A stretch of DNA of 64,000 bases from the NCBI RefSeq assembly GCF_016107395.1, contig NZ_JAAIKO010000001.1:186001-250000 (forward strand), read 5' to 3'. Below the pieces are notes generated by a model. The model saw nothing but the letters and a program-made list of their open reading frames with translations, did no database searches and was not told where the DNA came from. Positions 17,439-26,670 of this stretch are shown one piece after another. This DNA comes from Streptomyces fildesensis. Lineage in GTDB: Bacteria; Actinomycetota; Actinomycetes; Streptomycetales; Streptomycetaceae. The first letter of the stretch is position 1. Each line of letters begins with the position of its first letter. The position numbers were made by a program, and so were the translations under genes.

Positions 17439-19198
17439 GCGAGGTCACCTCCCGGGAACGGGAAGCCCGCGGGTTGCGGGCGGCGGGCCCAGGTGGGGGC
17501 GGGCAGCACGGGCGTGAGGCGGCCGGGGACATGGGCCTCGGCGGGCTCGGAGAACGGGCGCGGCACGCCGTCGGTGTCGAGCAGCGGCTCGCGGCGCACC
17601 GGACAGTGCGCGACGAGCTCCAGATAGATCTCGCGGAACGCGCCCACGCACCGCTCGACGGTGAAGAGTTCGAGCGCCCGCTCGCGCGCGGCGGCGCCGA
17701 GCCGGGCGGCGCGCTCGGGCTCGCGCAGCAGCGCGAGGCAGGCGTCGGCGAGCGCCTTGGGGTTGCGGGGCGGTACGACGAGCCCCGTGCCGCCGATGAC
17801 CTCGCGGACGGCGCCCACGTCGGTGGAGACCGTCGCGCGGCCGCAGAACATCGCCTCGACGAGGCTCAGCGGGAAGCCCTCGACGATGCTGGACAGCACG
17901 ACGACGTCACCGGAGGCGTACGCGTCGGCGAGCTGTGGTGCGCCGGGTGAGCCGATCTCCTCGAAGGTGACGGGGCTCTCGCCGACCGTCACCGCGTCCT
18001 GGGCCTCGTCGGGGAAGAGCTGGGCGGCCAGCGTGCGGCAGCCCGCCAGGTAGGAGTCGACGCCGCCGCGGACGTGCAGGATCCGGAGCCGTGCGCCCGG
18101 TTCCGCCGTGCGTATCGCGTCGAAGGCGTGCAGGAGCGCGATGAGGTCCTTGGCCGGGTCCGGGCGGCCGACCCAGGTGAGCGTGGGGTCGGTGTGCCCG
18201 CCCTGGACGTCCGCGCCGGCCGCTTCCGCGGCTTCGCCGGCGCGGGCGAAGCGGGCGGCCTCCATGCCCGGGTAGACGGTCCGCAGCCGGGAGCGGTCGG
18301 CGCCGCAGCGTTCCTGCCAGCGGCGGGCATGGGTGCTGCCCGGGGTGATCAGGGCCGCCTCGCGGTAGGACTCACCGGCGAGCAGCCGGTGGAACGCGGT
18401 GAGGAGCGCGCGGACTTCGGCGGAGAGGCCGGAGGCGCGGTGCGCGAGGAGCGCCTCGCGCAGCCGGACGCCGTACTCGGTGACCAGGAGCGGCGTTCCG
18501 AAGAACCGTTTGGCCAGCAGGCCGGGAAGGGTCGCGGGACCGCCGGAGACGGCGTGGCACAGATCGGCGGCGCCGAGCTCGTCCGGTTCGTACCAGGGCG
18601 CGGACAGCGGTCTCAGGGCGCGTTCCAGAAGTTCGGCGGCGGTGAGCAGGTCCGCCACGCCGACGGTGGCCAGCAGGGGTCGTACGCCGGGAGCGCGGCA
18701 GGCGTCCTCCAGGGCGCGCAGCGCGTGCTCGGACCGGAGCAACCCGGGCAGTCCGCCGTCCTCGTGGGCGAGTTCGGCCAGCCCGTACAGACCGGAGGCG
18801 AAACGGTCCGCCCGGGCACCTCCGTAGCCGTCGGCTCCCGCACCGGACACGCCGATGACGTCATCGGTGCGGCCCGCGGCGGATCCCTCGTCGCCGCCCG
18901 CCAGCGCGGCGGCCAGCTCCCGGTAGTGGTGCAGGAACCGGTGGCGGCGCGCCCGGCTGGCCGCCCGGCCGCGGCTGCCGTCGTCCTCCGGCGGCGCGCC
19001 CCACAGGCGCTCGCTGCGCACCCGCCGTACCTGCGACGGCAGTTCGACCCGTCCCCCGGCCTCCGTCCGCTCGGACCTGCTGAGCGCGTACACCTCGAAT
19101 TCGTGGCCCGGAAGCCCGCGCACGAGCCGGTCGCACCAGGCGCCACCTTCACCTCGTGCGTACGGGTAGCCACCCTCGGTGAGCAACGCGATGCGCAT
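17435..19198 (-). CDS. PelF-like GT4 glycosyltransferase (DUF3492 N-terminal domain)
   Basis: ATG 19198, preceded by the purine run GGAAGGGGGG, gives 587 residues; the frame is open back to 19402 but without a ribosome site. The N-terminus MRIALLTEGGYPYARGEGG, WCDRLVRGLPGHEF and the internal VTEYGVRLRE (about residue 237) are hallmarks of the DUF3492/PelF group. The GT4 donor-binding region shows the EX7E motif in SSIVEGFPLSLVEAM (about 430-444) and a final GTGLVVPP segment. PelF uses UDP-GalNAc to polymerise the Pel polysaccharide in Pseudomonas; here the same role is inferred from family and operon. It is the first gene of a four-gene operon. Confidence 0.88.
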   Translation of the reverse strand: MRIALLTEGGYPYARGEGGAWCDRLVRGLPGHEFEVYALSRSERTEAGGRVELPSQVRRVRSERLWGAPPEDDGSRGRAASRARRHRFLHHYRELAAALAGGDEGSAAGRTDDVIGVSGAGADGYGGARADRFASGLYGLAELAHEDGGLPGLLRSEHALRALEDACRAPGVRPLLATVGVADLLTAAELLERALRPLSAPWYEPDELGAADLCHAVSGGPATLPGLLAKRFFGTPLLVTEYGVRLREALLAHRASGLSAEVRALLTAFHRLLAGESYREAALITPGSTHARRWQERCGADRSRLRTVYPGMEAARFARAGEAAEAAGADVQGGHTDPTLTWVGRPDPAKDLIALLHAFDAIRTAEPGARLRILHVRGGVDSYLAGCRTLAAQLFPDEAQDAVTVGESPVTFEEIGSPGAPQLADAYASGDVVVLSSIVEGFPLSLVEAMFCGRATVSTDVGAVREVIGGTGLVVPPRNPKALADACLALLREPERAARLGAAARERALELFTVERCVGAFREIYLELVAHCPVRREPLLDTDGVPRPFSEPAEAHVPGRLTPVLPAPTWARRPQPAGFPFPGGDLA

Positions 19199-19356
19199 GT
19201 GTACGCCCCCCTTCCTTCGCCGGTCCGCCGGATGCATGGCCGGGAGGGCGGATACGTCTGCCCGGCGCGACGACGGTATGCCGGTACGACAGTGGCGCGA
19301 CGGACGGTTGTCCGCCGCGCCACCAGAAGGGGTGAACGGTCGTAACTTCTCGCACC

Positions 19357-19368
19357 ACAACGCGTTGT
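19357..19368. promoter_or_regulatory. Candidate operator, 12-bp palindrome ACAACGCGTTGT
   Basis: A perfect palindrome lies 159 bases upstream of the pelF-like start in the 270-base gap before the ABC operon. Its CG-centred symmetry resembles LacI-family operators. No other gene starts in this gap, so any control would be of the Pel-like operon. Confidence 0.35.
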
Positions 19369-19468
19369 CGTCGCTTAGGGTGCGCGGAACAACACACTCC
19401 ACTCACCCTGTCCGCGACCGTGCCGCGCTCCGGCAGGAAGCGTTCCCCGGACTCCCGGGAAGCGTTTC

Positions 19469-21184
19469 TCAGACTTCGGCGAGCCCCTTCCGGCTCGCGC
19501 GCCGCACCGCGGACTCGACCGGGTCGAGCACCGGCACGGCCGCCAGCAGGCCCTTGGTGTACGCGTGCTGGGGCGAGTCGTACACCGCGTCCGCCGGCCC
19601 CTCCTCGACGATCTTCCCGGCGCGCATGACCGCGACCCGGTCGCTGACCTGCCGCACCACCGCCAGGTCGTGCGCGATGAAGACCAGCGAGAGCCCCAGG
19701 TCACGCTGCAGTTCACCGAGCAGCGCGACGACCTGGGCCTGGGTCGTCACGTCGAGCGCCGAGACCGGCTCGTCGCAGACGATCAGCTTCGGGGCCGGTG
19801 CCAGCGCCCGCGCGATCCCGACCCGCTGCCGCTGGCCGCCGCTGAACTCGTGCGGGTACCGGTGGTACCAGTCCGGTTCCAGACCGACCCGCTCCAGCAG
19901 TTCCCGCACCCGCTCGACGACCGCCTTGTCCGAAAGCTCTCCCGCCGCCCGCAGCGGGTCGGCGATCGACTCGCCGATGCTGCGCCGCGGGTTCAGCGAC
20001 GAGACCGGGTCCTGGAAGACCATCTGCAGCTCGCGGCGCAACGGTCGCAGCGCCTTGTCGCCGAGCTTGCCGATGTCCCGGCCGTCGTAACGGAGTTCAC
20101 CGGCCGTGGGGTCGAGCAGCCGCACCAGCATCCGGCCGAGGGTGGTCTTCCCGCTGCCGCTCTCCCCGACGATGCCGAGCGTCTCGCCGCGCCGGACGGT
20201 CAGCGACACGCCGTCCACGGCGGTCACGGTGTCCTGGCGCTTGCCGAACTCCCGCCGCAGACCGACCGCTTCGAGAAGCGGCGCTTCCACGGCAGCCTTC
20301 CGTTCGTCGCCCGTCCGCTGCTTCACGAGGACGACCGGCCGCGCCGCGTCCACCTGCGGCACCGCCGCGAGCAGTGCCCGCGTGTAGGGCTCGCGCGGGT
20401 CGTCCAGGACGGCGCTCACCGCGCCGCGTTCGACGGCGGTGCCGTTCCGCATGACGAGTACGTCGTCGACGCTGCCGGCCACGACACCCAGGTCGTGGGT
20501 GACGAGCAGCAGCCCCATGCCGGTCTCGGCCCGCAGTTCGTGCAGCAGGTCGAGGATCTGGGCCTGGACGGTGACGTCGAGTGCGGTGGTCGGCTCGTCG
20601 GCGATCAGCAGCCGTGGTTCGCAGGCCAGCGCCATGGCGATGAGCGCGCGCTGCCGCATGCCGCCGCTGAACTCGTGCGGCCGGGCGCGCGAGCGCCGGG
20701 CCGCGTCCGGGATGCCGACCCGGTCCAGCACCTGGACGGCCCGCTCGCGGGCCGCCCGCCGGGTGGCCTTCACATGGACGCGGTAGACCTCGGCGATCTG
20801 GTCGCCGATCGCGTAGTACGGGTCGAGCGAGGAGAGCGGGTCCTGGAAGACCATCGCCGCCCGGCCGCCGCGCAGCCGCCGCAGTTCGGTGTCGTCGGCG
20901 CCGAGGACGTCCGTCCCGGCGACCCGTACGGTGCCGCCGGTCCGCGCGCCGGTCCCCCGGTGCAGGTCCAGCAGGGCGTACGCGGTGGCGCTCTTGCCGG
21001 ATCCCGACTCACCGACGATGCCGAGGGCGCCGCCCGCTTCGAGCCGGAAGCTGAGACCGTCGACGGCCCGTACGGTGCCGGACGCGGTCGGGAAGTCGAT
21101 GACGAGGTCCCTGACCTCCACCAGCGGCTCGGCGAGGCCGGCCGTGGCGGCGGGATCCACTGCGGAATCGGTGGCCGCGCTCAT
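19469..21184 (-). CDS. Fused oligopeptide ABC transporter ATP-binding protein (DppD-DppF type)
   Basis: ATG 21184 overlaps the stop of the dppB-like gene by four bases. The 571-residue protein carries two complete nucleotide-binding domains. The first has Walker [13 protein letters not shown], signature FSGGMRQRA and Walker [13 protein letters not shown]. The second has [21 protein letters not shown] and [12 protein letters not shown]. Each domain continues into the C-terminal extension found in peptide/nickel importers. Fusion of the two ATPases in one chain is a frequent actinobacterial variant of separate DppD and DppF. It energises the permeases encoded just upstream. Confidence 0.95.
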   Translation of the reverse strand: MSAATDSAVDPAATAGLAEPLVEVRDLVIDFPTASGTVRAVDGLSFRLEAGGALGIVGESGSGKSATAYALLDLHRGTGARTGGTVRVAGTDVLGADDTELRRLRGGRAAMVFQDPLSSLDPYYAIGDQIAEVYRVHVKATRRAARERAVQVLDRVGIPDAARRSRARPHEFSGGMRQRALIAMALACEPRLLIADEPTTALDVTVQAQILDLLHELRAETGMGLLLVTHDLGVVAGSVDDVLVMRNGTAVERGAVSAVLDDPREPYTRALLAAVPQVDAARPVVLVKQRTGDERKAAVEAPLLEAVGLRREFGKRQDTVTAVDGVSLTVRRGETLGIVGESGSGKTTLGRMLVRLLDPTAGELRYDGRDIGKLGDKALRPLRRELQMVFQDPVSSLNPRRSIGESIADPLRAAGELSDKAVVERVRELLERVGLEPDWYHRYPHEFSGGQRQRVGIARALAPAPKLIVCDEPVSALDVTTQAQVVALLGELQRDLGLSLVFIAHDLAVVRQVSDRVAVMRAGKIVEEGPADAVYDSPQHAYTKGLLAAVPVLDPVESAVRRASRKGLAEV

Positions 21185-22170
21185 GCCAGCACCACCCTTC
21201 GGTCGGCCAGCGCGTAGAGCACGTCCGCGGCGGCGTTGGCGATGACGACGGCGAAGCCCATGACGAGCACGATGCCCACCACGACCGGCAGGTCCTTGAG
21301 CTCGACGGACTGCACGAGCTTCTGGCCGAGCCCTGGCACGTTGAACAGCGACTCGGTCAGCAGGGCGCCGCCGAACATCGTCCCCAGGTCGAGCGCCGAC
21401 AGCGCGATCACCGGGGTGAGGGCGGCCCGCAGCGCGTGCCGTCCGATGATCGCGCGCTCGCTGACGCCGTAGGCGCGGAAGGTGCGGATGTGGTCCTCCG
21501 CGAGCGTCTCCAGCATGGAACTGCGGGTCAGCCGCGCGTACTTGGCGGACTCGACGAGGGCGAGCGCCAGCCAGGGCAGCAGCAGGTTCCAGGCCCACTG
21601 CTGCGGGTCGTCGGTGAACGGCACGTAGGAGGGGTAGGGCAGCCACTGCAGCACCGAGCAGAAGAGCATCAGCAGCAGGATGCCGATGATGAACACCGGG
21701 GTGGCGGTGCCCGCGAGGGTGAGCCCGGTGAGCAGCCGTTCGGTGGGCCGGCCGCGGCGCAGCGCGGACAGCACGCCGGTGCCGATGCCGAGCAGCAGCC
21801 ACAGCACCATCGCGCCGATGGCGAGGGAGGCGGTGGCGGGCAGCTTGGCGACGAGGATGTCGCTGACGAGTTCGCCGGTGCGGTACGACTGGCCGAAGCA
21901 GGGCGCGGAGCAGTGCACCGTACCGGTGCCGGTGCTGTAGTCGTGACCGGTGACGATGCCCTGCAGGAAGTGCCAGAACTGTACGTACACCGAGTCGTTC
22001 AGGCCCATCTGCTCGCGGATCTGCACGAGTTGGGCGGGCGAGCACTTGGGCCCGCAGGACAGTTGCGCGGGGTCGCCGGGCGCCAGGTAGAACACGGCGT
22101 ACAGCACGACGGCCAGCACCAGCAGAACCACCGCGGCGGAGACCGTGCGGCGCAGCAGGAAGCGGATCAT
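21181..22170 (-). CDS. Peptide ABC transporter permease, DppB type
   Basis: ATG 22170 gives 329 residues with six membrane helices. The N-terminal LLVLAVVLYAVFYLAPGDPAQ is typical of DppB/OppB. The EAA loop lies near AYGVSERAIIGRHALR-AALTP and the end carries a VQSVELKDLPVVVG segment. An unusual periplasmic loop contains four Cys (CGPKC and HCSAPC). The gene overlaps its neighbours by four bases on both sides, so it is translated in a coupled operon. Confidence 0.95.
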   Translation of the reverse strand: MIRFLLRRTVSAAVVLLVLAVVLYAVFYLAPGDPAQLSCGPKCSPAQLVQIREQMGLNDSVYVQFWHFLQGIVTGHDYSTGTGTVHCSAPCFGQSYRTGELVSDILVAKLPATASLAIGAMVLWLLLGIGTGVLSALRRGRPTERLLTGLTLAGTATPVFIIGILLLMLFCSVLQWLPYPSYVPFTDDPQQWAWNLLLPWLALALVESAKYARLTRSSMLETLAEDHIRTFRAYGVSERAIIGRHALRAALTPVIALSALDLGTMFGGALLTESLFNVPGLGQKLVQSVELKDLPVVVGIVLVMGFAVVIANAAADVLYALADRRVVLA

Positions 22171-23165
22171 GACGCGGCCTCCTCGCGCTTGCGGCCGGTG
22201 CCGATGCGGAGCCGGCTGGCGGCGCGGGGGTCGAGGGCGGTCCTGATGCCGTCGGCGAGCACGGTGAAGGCGAGCACGCTGATGAACAGCATCGCGGCGG
22301 GCAGCAGCACGTACGCGGGATCGGCCTCGTACCAGGTGTTGGCGCTGGAGAGCATCTGGCCCCAGGACGGGGTGGGGGGCTTCACGCCGATGCCGAGGAA
22401 CGAGAGCCCGGACTCGATGACCATGTTCGCCGGGATGAGGAGGGCGGCGTACGTGATGACCGGTGCGACGAGTGACGGCAGCAGTTCACGGCGGGCGATC
22501 CGCCAGGTGCCGGAGCCGGCGAGCCGGGAGGCCGCCACGTAGTCCAGGGACTTGAGGCTGAGCACCTGGGCCCTGACGAGCTTGGAGATGCTGCCCCACG
22601 CGACGAAGCCGATGATGAGCGCCAGCAGCAGCGGGCGCGGGAAGCTGTCGGGCACCACGGCCATCAGCGCGATGGCGAAGACCAGCGCGGGCATGGTGAT
22701 CATGACGTCGGTGACGCGGCTGAGCAGGTTGTCCACGAAGCGGTTGCCGAGCCCCGCGGCGAGGCCGGTGCCGACGCCGACGAGGATCTGCACGAGGGTG
22801 GCGCCGAGTGCGACGGCCAGCGAGATCTGGGCGCCGTGCACGAGCCGGGAGAACATGTCGCGCCCGGTGCCGGGTTCGACACCGAGCCAGTGGTCGCCGC
22901 TGATCCCGCCGAAGGAGCCGAGCGGTACGCCGCCGGAGGCGGAGTCGACCAGCTCGGGGTGGTAGGCCGTGGTGTTCTGGCCCTCGATGGCGCTCAGCAG
23001 GGGTGCGGCGAGCGCCACCAGGACGAGGAGTGCGATGACGGCGGTCCCGGCGACGGCCGCGCGCTGGGCGCGCAGCCGCCGCCAGACCTGCCGGGCCCCC
23101 GGGGCGGGGGCGGCCGGGTTGCCGGCCGCCCCCGCCTCGACGGCCGTCAGGTCCTGGGTGGTCAC
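22167..23165 (-). CDS. Peptide ABC transporter permease, DppC type
   Basis: GTG 23165 overlaps the TGA of the binding-protein gene (GTGA). The 332-residue product has an N-terminal cytosolic tail, the DppC-type first helix (AVAGTAVIALLVLVALAAPLL), an external domain with GSFGGISGDHWLGVE, and an EAA-type loop in AASRLAGSGTWRIARRELLP. It pairs with the DppB-like permease to form the import channel. The C-terminus (RIGTGRKREEAAS) is basic and cytosolic. Confidence 0.95.
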   Translation of the reverse strand: MTTQDLTAVEAGAAGNPAAPAPGARQVWRRLRAQRAAVAGTAVIALLVLVALAAPLLSAIEGQNTTAYHPELVDSASGGVPLGSFGGISGDHWLGVEPGTGRDMFSRLVHGAQISLAVALGATLVQILVGVGTGLAAGLGNRFVDNLLSRVTDVMITMPALVFAIALMAVVPDSFPRPLLLALIIGFVAWGSISKLVRAQVLSLKSLDYVAASRLAGSGTWRIARRELLPSLVAPVITYAALLIPANMVIESGLSFLGIGVKPPTPSWGQMLSSANTWYEADPAYVLLPAAMLFISVLAFTVLADGIRTALDPRAASRLRIGTGRKREEAAS

Positions 23166-24880
23166 TTGACCGAGACCTGCGAGATGTCCAGGACGCCGGT
23201 CCAGTCGCTGATCACGACGTTCTTGATGTCCTTGCCGAACAGCCGCTTGTAGACCGGGTGGAAGAGCGGCACGGTGACGGCCTGCTCGCCGATCTTCTTG
23301 TCCAGCGCGCCCCAGCGGACCGCCGCGGCCTTGAGGTCGGTCAGCTTGTTGATCTCGTCGATCTCCTTGTTGACCGCCGGGTCGTCGAGCTGCGCGTTGT
23401 TGAAGTTGGAGCCGTCCTTGACGATCTGCCGGCCGTCGAAGATCGGGCCGAGGAACGGGCCGCCGGACGGCCAGTCCGCACCCCAGCCGGTGAGGAAGAA
23501 GCCCGGCTCGGTCGACACGTTGTGGATCTTTTCGCTGAACGCCTTGTGCTCCTGGCCGTCGAGCTTGACGGTGATGCCCGCCGCCTTCAGCGCGTCCTGG
23601 ACGGCCGTGGCGACCTCGGGGCCCTGCTCGTCGGCCTTGGTGACGTCATGGGTGAGCGAGACGGTGATCCCGTTCGGGTAGCCGGCCTCCGCCAGCACCT
23701 GCTTGGCCTTGACCGGGTCCCCGGTCTTGCCGGCCGGGAACGGGTCGTACGGCGTGTAGCCGAAGGACGCCTGCTCCGGCAGGTACGTGGTGGCCTGGTC
23801 GGCGAGCGAGGAGCCGCCGACCGCGTTGACCACGGTGGTGCGGTTGACCGCGTACGCGATGGCCTGGCGCACCTTCGGGTTGTCGAACGGCTTCACCTTC
23901 GGGTTGAAGGCGATGTAGTCGGTGTAGCCGAAGTGGCCGGTGCCGACCCGGCTCGCGAGCGCCTTGTCACCGTTGACCTTGGCCAGCTCGGCCGGGCCGA
24001 GGTTGGTGTCGGTGGTGACGGCCGCCGCGTCCTTGCCCGTGCCGGTGGACAGCCGCTGGTTGATCACAGCCTGGTCGAGACCCGACTGGACGTCGATGCT
24101 GTCCGGGTACGCCTTGCGCTGGTCGTCGGTGGCCTCCGACCAGTTGGGGTTGCGCTCCAGCACCAGGTGCTCACCGTTGTTCTCGTTTTTGATCACCTTG
24201 TACGGGCCCGAGGAGACCGGGTGCTCGGCGTACTTGGTGCCGGTGTCCTTCGCCTTCGGCACCGGGGCGAACGAGGTCTGCGTGGCCAGGAACGGGAACT
24301 CGCCCTCGGGCTTGTTCAGGTGGAACACGATCGTCCTGGCGTCCGGCGTCTCCACCGAGGCCAGTCCGTTCTTGTCCTTGTACGGGCCCTGGTACGCGGC
24401 GCCGCCGATCAGCCAGTCGCGCAGGTAGGGCGCGCCGCCGGACAGCTCGGCCGCGAAGGCGCGCTCGATGCCGTACTTGATGTCGGCGGTGGTGATGGGC
24501 GAGCCGTCCTCGTACTTCAGGCCGTCCTTGAGGTGGTACGTCCAGACGGTGGCGTCCTTGCTCGGCTCGCCGGTGTTGGTGGCCAGGTCCGCGGCGACCT
24601 TCGAGCCCTCGGCGCCGTTGGCCCGGGTGCGGGTGGTGAGCGTGCGGTAGACCAGCGAGGGAACGTTTCCGCCGCCCGAGGTGTACAGGCGGGCCGGGTC
24701 GAAGTCCTCCTGCGCCTGGTTGTTCAGCACGTAGAGGGTGCCGCCCTTGGCGGGCTTGGCGTCGGTGGAGGCCTTGGCGCCGCCGCTGTCCTTCGGGCCG
24801 CAGGCGGCGGCCCCTCCGGCGAGGGCCAGACCAACGGCTACCGCTGCCACGCGGCGGGATATGAGGGACAGTTGACGCAT
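23162..24880 (-). CDS. Peptide ABC transporter substrate-binding lipoprotein (family 5)
   Basis: ATG 24880 gives 572 residues. The lipoprotein signal ends GGAAAC with Cys27. The body is a family-5 solute-binding protein: YVLNNQAQEDFDPARLYTS opens domain I, WTYHLKDGLKYEDGSPIT is the conserved early motif, and VRQAIAYAVNR lies near residue 325. The ligand is not predictable; oligopeptides are the usual substrates of such operons. It is the first gene of the dpp-like operon (binding protein, C, B, fused ATPase), all joined by 4-base overlaps. Confidence 0.95.
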   Translation of the reverse strand: MRQLSLISRRVAAVAVGLALAGGAAACGPKDSGGAKASTDAKPAKGGTLYVLNNQAQEDFDPARLYTSGGGNVPSLVYRTLTTRTRANGAEGSKVAADLATNTGEPSKDATVWTYHLKDGLKYEDGSPITTADIKYGIERAFAAELSGGAPYLRDWLIGGAAYQGPYKDKNGLASVETPDARTIVFHLNKPEGEFPFLATQTSFAPVPKAKDTGTKYAEHPVSSGPYKVIKNENNGEHLVLERNPNWSEATDDQRKAYPDSIDVQSGLDQAVINQRLSTGTGKDAAAVTTDTNLGPAELAKVNGDKALASRVGTGHFGYTDYIAFNPKVKPFDNPKVRQAIAYAVNRTTVVNAVGGSSLADQATTYLPEQASFGYTPYDPFPAGKTGDPVKAKQVLAEAGYPNGITVSLTHDVTKADEQGPEVATAVQDALKAAGITVKLDGQEHKAFSEKIHNVSTEPGFFLTGWGADWPSGGPFLGPIFDGRQIVKDGSNFNNAQLDDPAVNKEIDEINKLTDLKAAAVRWGALDKKIGEQAVTVPLFHPVYKRLFGKDIKNVVISDWTGVLDISQVSVK

Positions 24881-25231
24881 GAGAGATCGGCCTTTCGCGG
24901 CTGCGAGGTATGACGGCAGGATTCAACGAATACCCGCGGGCAGCAGCAGCCGCTTCCCCTCAACGGAGAAATGGCTCGAACTCAGGGGGGTGCGTCTGCC
25001 CACGGATGGACAGCTCGGGGCGGAGGCGGAAAGCCTCTACGCGACCGAACCGTGGGTCACCGACAGAGAATGTCGGCTACGCAGATTTCGGCCACGCCGA
25101 TGAGCACCAGCTTGATGCTGGCGTCCTCGGGTGCGTGGCGGTGCGACATGGGAGAAGAGTGAACGACGATCCCGCCGATGTCAAAATCCGGTCGGCGGGA
25201 TCATTCGTGCTCAGGCGGTCGAAACCGCTGG
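24881..25231. other. Intergenic region upstream of the peptide-transporter operon
   Basis: The 351 bases between the binding-protein start and the DUF3152 stop contain no convincing gene. Short open frames here lack ribosome sites and recognisable content. The promoter of the transporter operon should lie at the left end; I could not assign -10/-35 boxes. The only clear structure is the hairpin at 25168-25202. Confidence 0.6.
25168..25202 (-). terminator. Hairpin terminator after the DUF3152 gene
   Basis: A perfect 11-bp stem pairs 25168-25178 with 25192-25202 around a 13-base loop, 29 bases beyond the minus-strand stop codon. Confidence 0.65.
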
Positions 25232-26662
25232 TCAGGCCTTCGGGAACGGCCAGGCGTTGGGCTTGCAGGTGGGGCCGCCGTCGAGCGACAGGAACTTCGT
25301 CTGCTGCATCATGACCGGCGCGAGCTCGCCCGCCTTCGGGCAGCCGACGTGGCCGTGCCCGAGCCGGTGGCCGACCTCGTGGTTGATGAGCATCTGCCGG
25401 TACTCGTGCATCCGGTCGGGGCCGAACGTGACGGCGCCCTGTGCCCAGCGGAACGCGTTGATCATGGTGCGCTCGGTGGACGCGGCGTCACATGACACAT
25501 TGTCAACGGTGATGTCCAGGCCGGATTTCGCACACCACTTAGCAGTGGTGCCGGGGCTGGCGAGCGTGACGACGATGTCGACGGGGCCCGATGACACCCG
25601 CTCGAACGTCTTGGTCCCGCCGTGCCCCCAACTCCGGTCGTCGTTCAGGGTGGTGAAGACCGTCCGGGTGAAGAGCGCGGAATCGAGCGGCAGGCCCTTC
25701 TCCACGTCCACCCGGAAGCGCAGCACCTTCCCCTTGCCCGGCGCCGGGTCGTGTCCCGGCATCGTCTGGAACTGGCCGCTCAGGGCCAGCTTGGCGTCGA
25801 GCGGGTACTGCCTGGCCATCAGCTGGTCGTAGCCGGCGACGGCCACGGCGGGTGCGTTGGAGGGTGCGACGCCGGGCGTCGGACGGTCCTTCGACCGTGA
25901 GGCCGCGTCGCTGCCGTCGCGGGTCGCGCCGTCGGAGGCCCCGGCCTCGCTGTGTCCGGCGCCACCGCTGCCGACCTGCCCGGCGACGACCACGGCGAGC
26001 ACGGTCACCACCGCGGCGGCGGCGATCCCGGTGAACGTACGGCCCTTGCCACCGCTCTTCCGGCCGGTGTCGGCGGCCGTGGCCTCCGGCAGGTCGGAGT
26101 CCAGGACGGGCTCCGGCTCCGGCTCCGGAACCGTCTCCTGCTCGATGCGCTGCCGGGGTATCCGGCGGCCGGGCGGGGCCTCGAAGGACTGCGGCGGGAG
26201 GACCGGCTCGTCGAACGTCTGCCACTGGCCGGTGTCGTACGGGTCCTGGACGGGGTGGACGGACTGCTGGAACGTCTGCCACTGACCGGTGTCGTACGGA
26301 TCCGGGACGGGGAGGACGGGCTCGTCGAACGTCTGCCACTGACCCGTGTCGTACGGGTCCGGGAGCTCGTCCGGCCGGTAGCCGGTGCTCCGGCCACGGC
26401 CGCTCTCCGCCGCCCAGCCGTCCTGGGCGCCCCAGGCGGCGTGCTCACGGTGCTCGGGGTGCGGGCGGGAGTCCGGGTGGTCGCCGACGACGTAACCGCC
26501 GTCGTAGCGGGCGCCCGGCGCCGGAGCCTGGGACGGGACGGAGACGGGAACGCCGACGTCACCCCGGCGTCTGCGGCCCTGGCCTGCACGACCGCCACCG
26601 AGGGTGCTCGATATGTCGTTGTCGCGGCTCTGCCGGCCGCCGCCCGCGCTGTGTTTCCCCAC
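25232..26662 (-). CDS. Membrane-anchored DUF3152 metalloprotease-like protein
   Basis: GTG 26662 lies nine bases past the stop of the upstream hydrolase gene, so the two are likely an operon. Of 476 residues, 1-200 are basic then acidic and disordered, including three exact-length 19-residue repeats at 102-158. One membrane helix follows at about 211-230, then a Ser/Asp-rich linker. The DUF3152 domain (about 275-476) contains the metzincin-like zinc motif HEVGHRLGHGH at 428-438 and a Cys-rich end. The topology is cytosolic N-terminus with the putative protease domain outside. The M. tuberculosis homologue appears to be Rv3207c; no substrate is known. Confidence 0.88.
   Translation of the reverse strand: MGKHSAGGGRQSRDNDISSTLGGGRAGQGRRRRGDVGVPVSVPSQAPAPGARYDGGYVVGDHPDSRPHPEHREHAAWGAQDGWAAESGRGRSTGYRPDELPDPYDTGQWQTFDEPVLPVPDPYDTGQWQTFQQSVHPVQDPYDTGQWQTFDEPVLPPQSFEAPPGRRIPRQRIEQETVPEPEPEPVLDSDLPEATAADTGRKSGGKGRTFTGIAAAAVVTVLAVVVAGQVGSGGAGHSEAGASDGATRDGSDAASRSKDRPTPGVAPSNAPAVAVAGYDQLMARQYPLDAKLALSGQFQTMPGHDPAPGKGKVLRFRVDVEKGLPLDSALFTRTVFTTLNDDRSWGHGGTKTFERVSSGPVDIVVTLASPGTTAKWCAKSGLDITVDNVSCDAASTERTMINAFRWAQGAVTFGPDRMHEYRQMLINHEVGHRLGHGHVGCPKAGELAPVMMQQTKFLSLDGGPTCKPNAWPFPKA
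26189..26359 (-). repeat. Three 57-bp (19-residue) repeats in the DUF3152 gene
   Basis: Three head-to-tail units each begin DPYDTGQWQTF and differ mainly in the last eight residues (DEPVLPVP, QQSVHPVQ, DEPVLPPQ). They lie in the predicted cytosolic tail. Confidence 0.9.
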
Positions 26663-26670
26663 GCCCTCAA

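Noticed and set aside
19469-22045. An 858-residue open frame covering the ABC ATPase and running antisense-free into the upstream permease region
   Set aside because: The first 287 codons are an alternate frame of the permease gene on the same strand; the real ATPase starts at ATG 21184 with a 4-base overlap.
24910-25314. Several short plus-strand frames between the peptide-binding and DUF3152 genes
   Set aside because: They overlap each other and the DUF3152 end, lack ribosome sites and look like random GC-rich translation.
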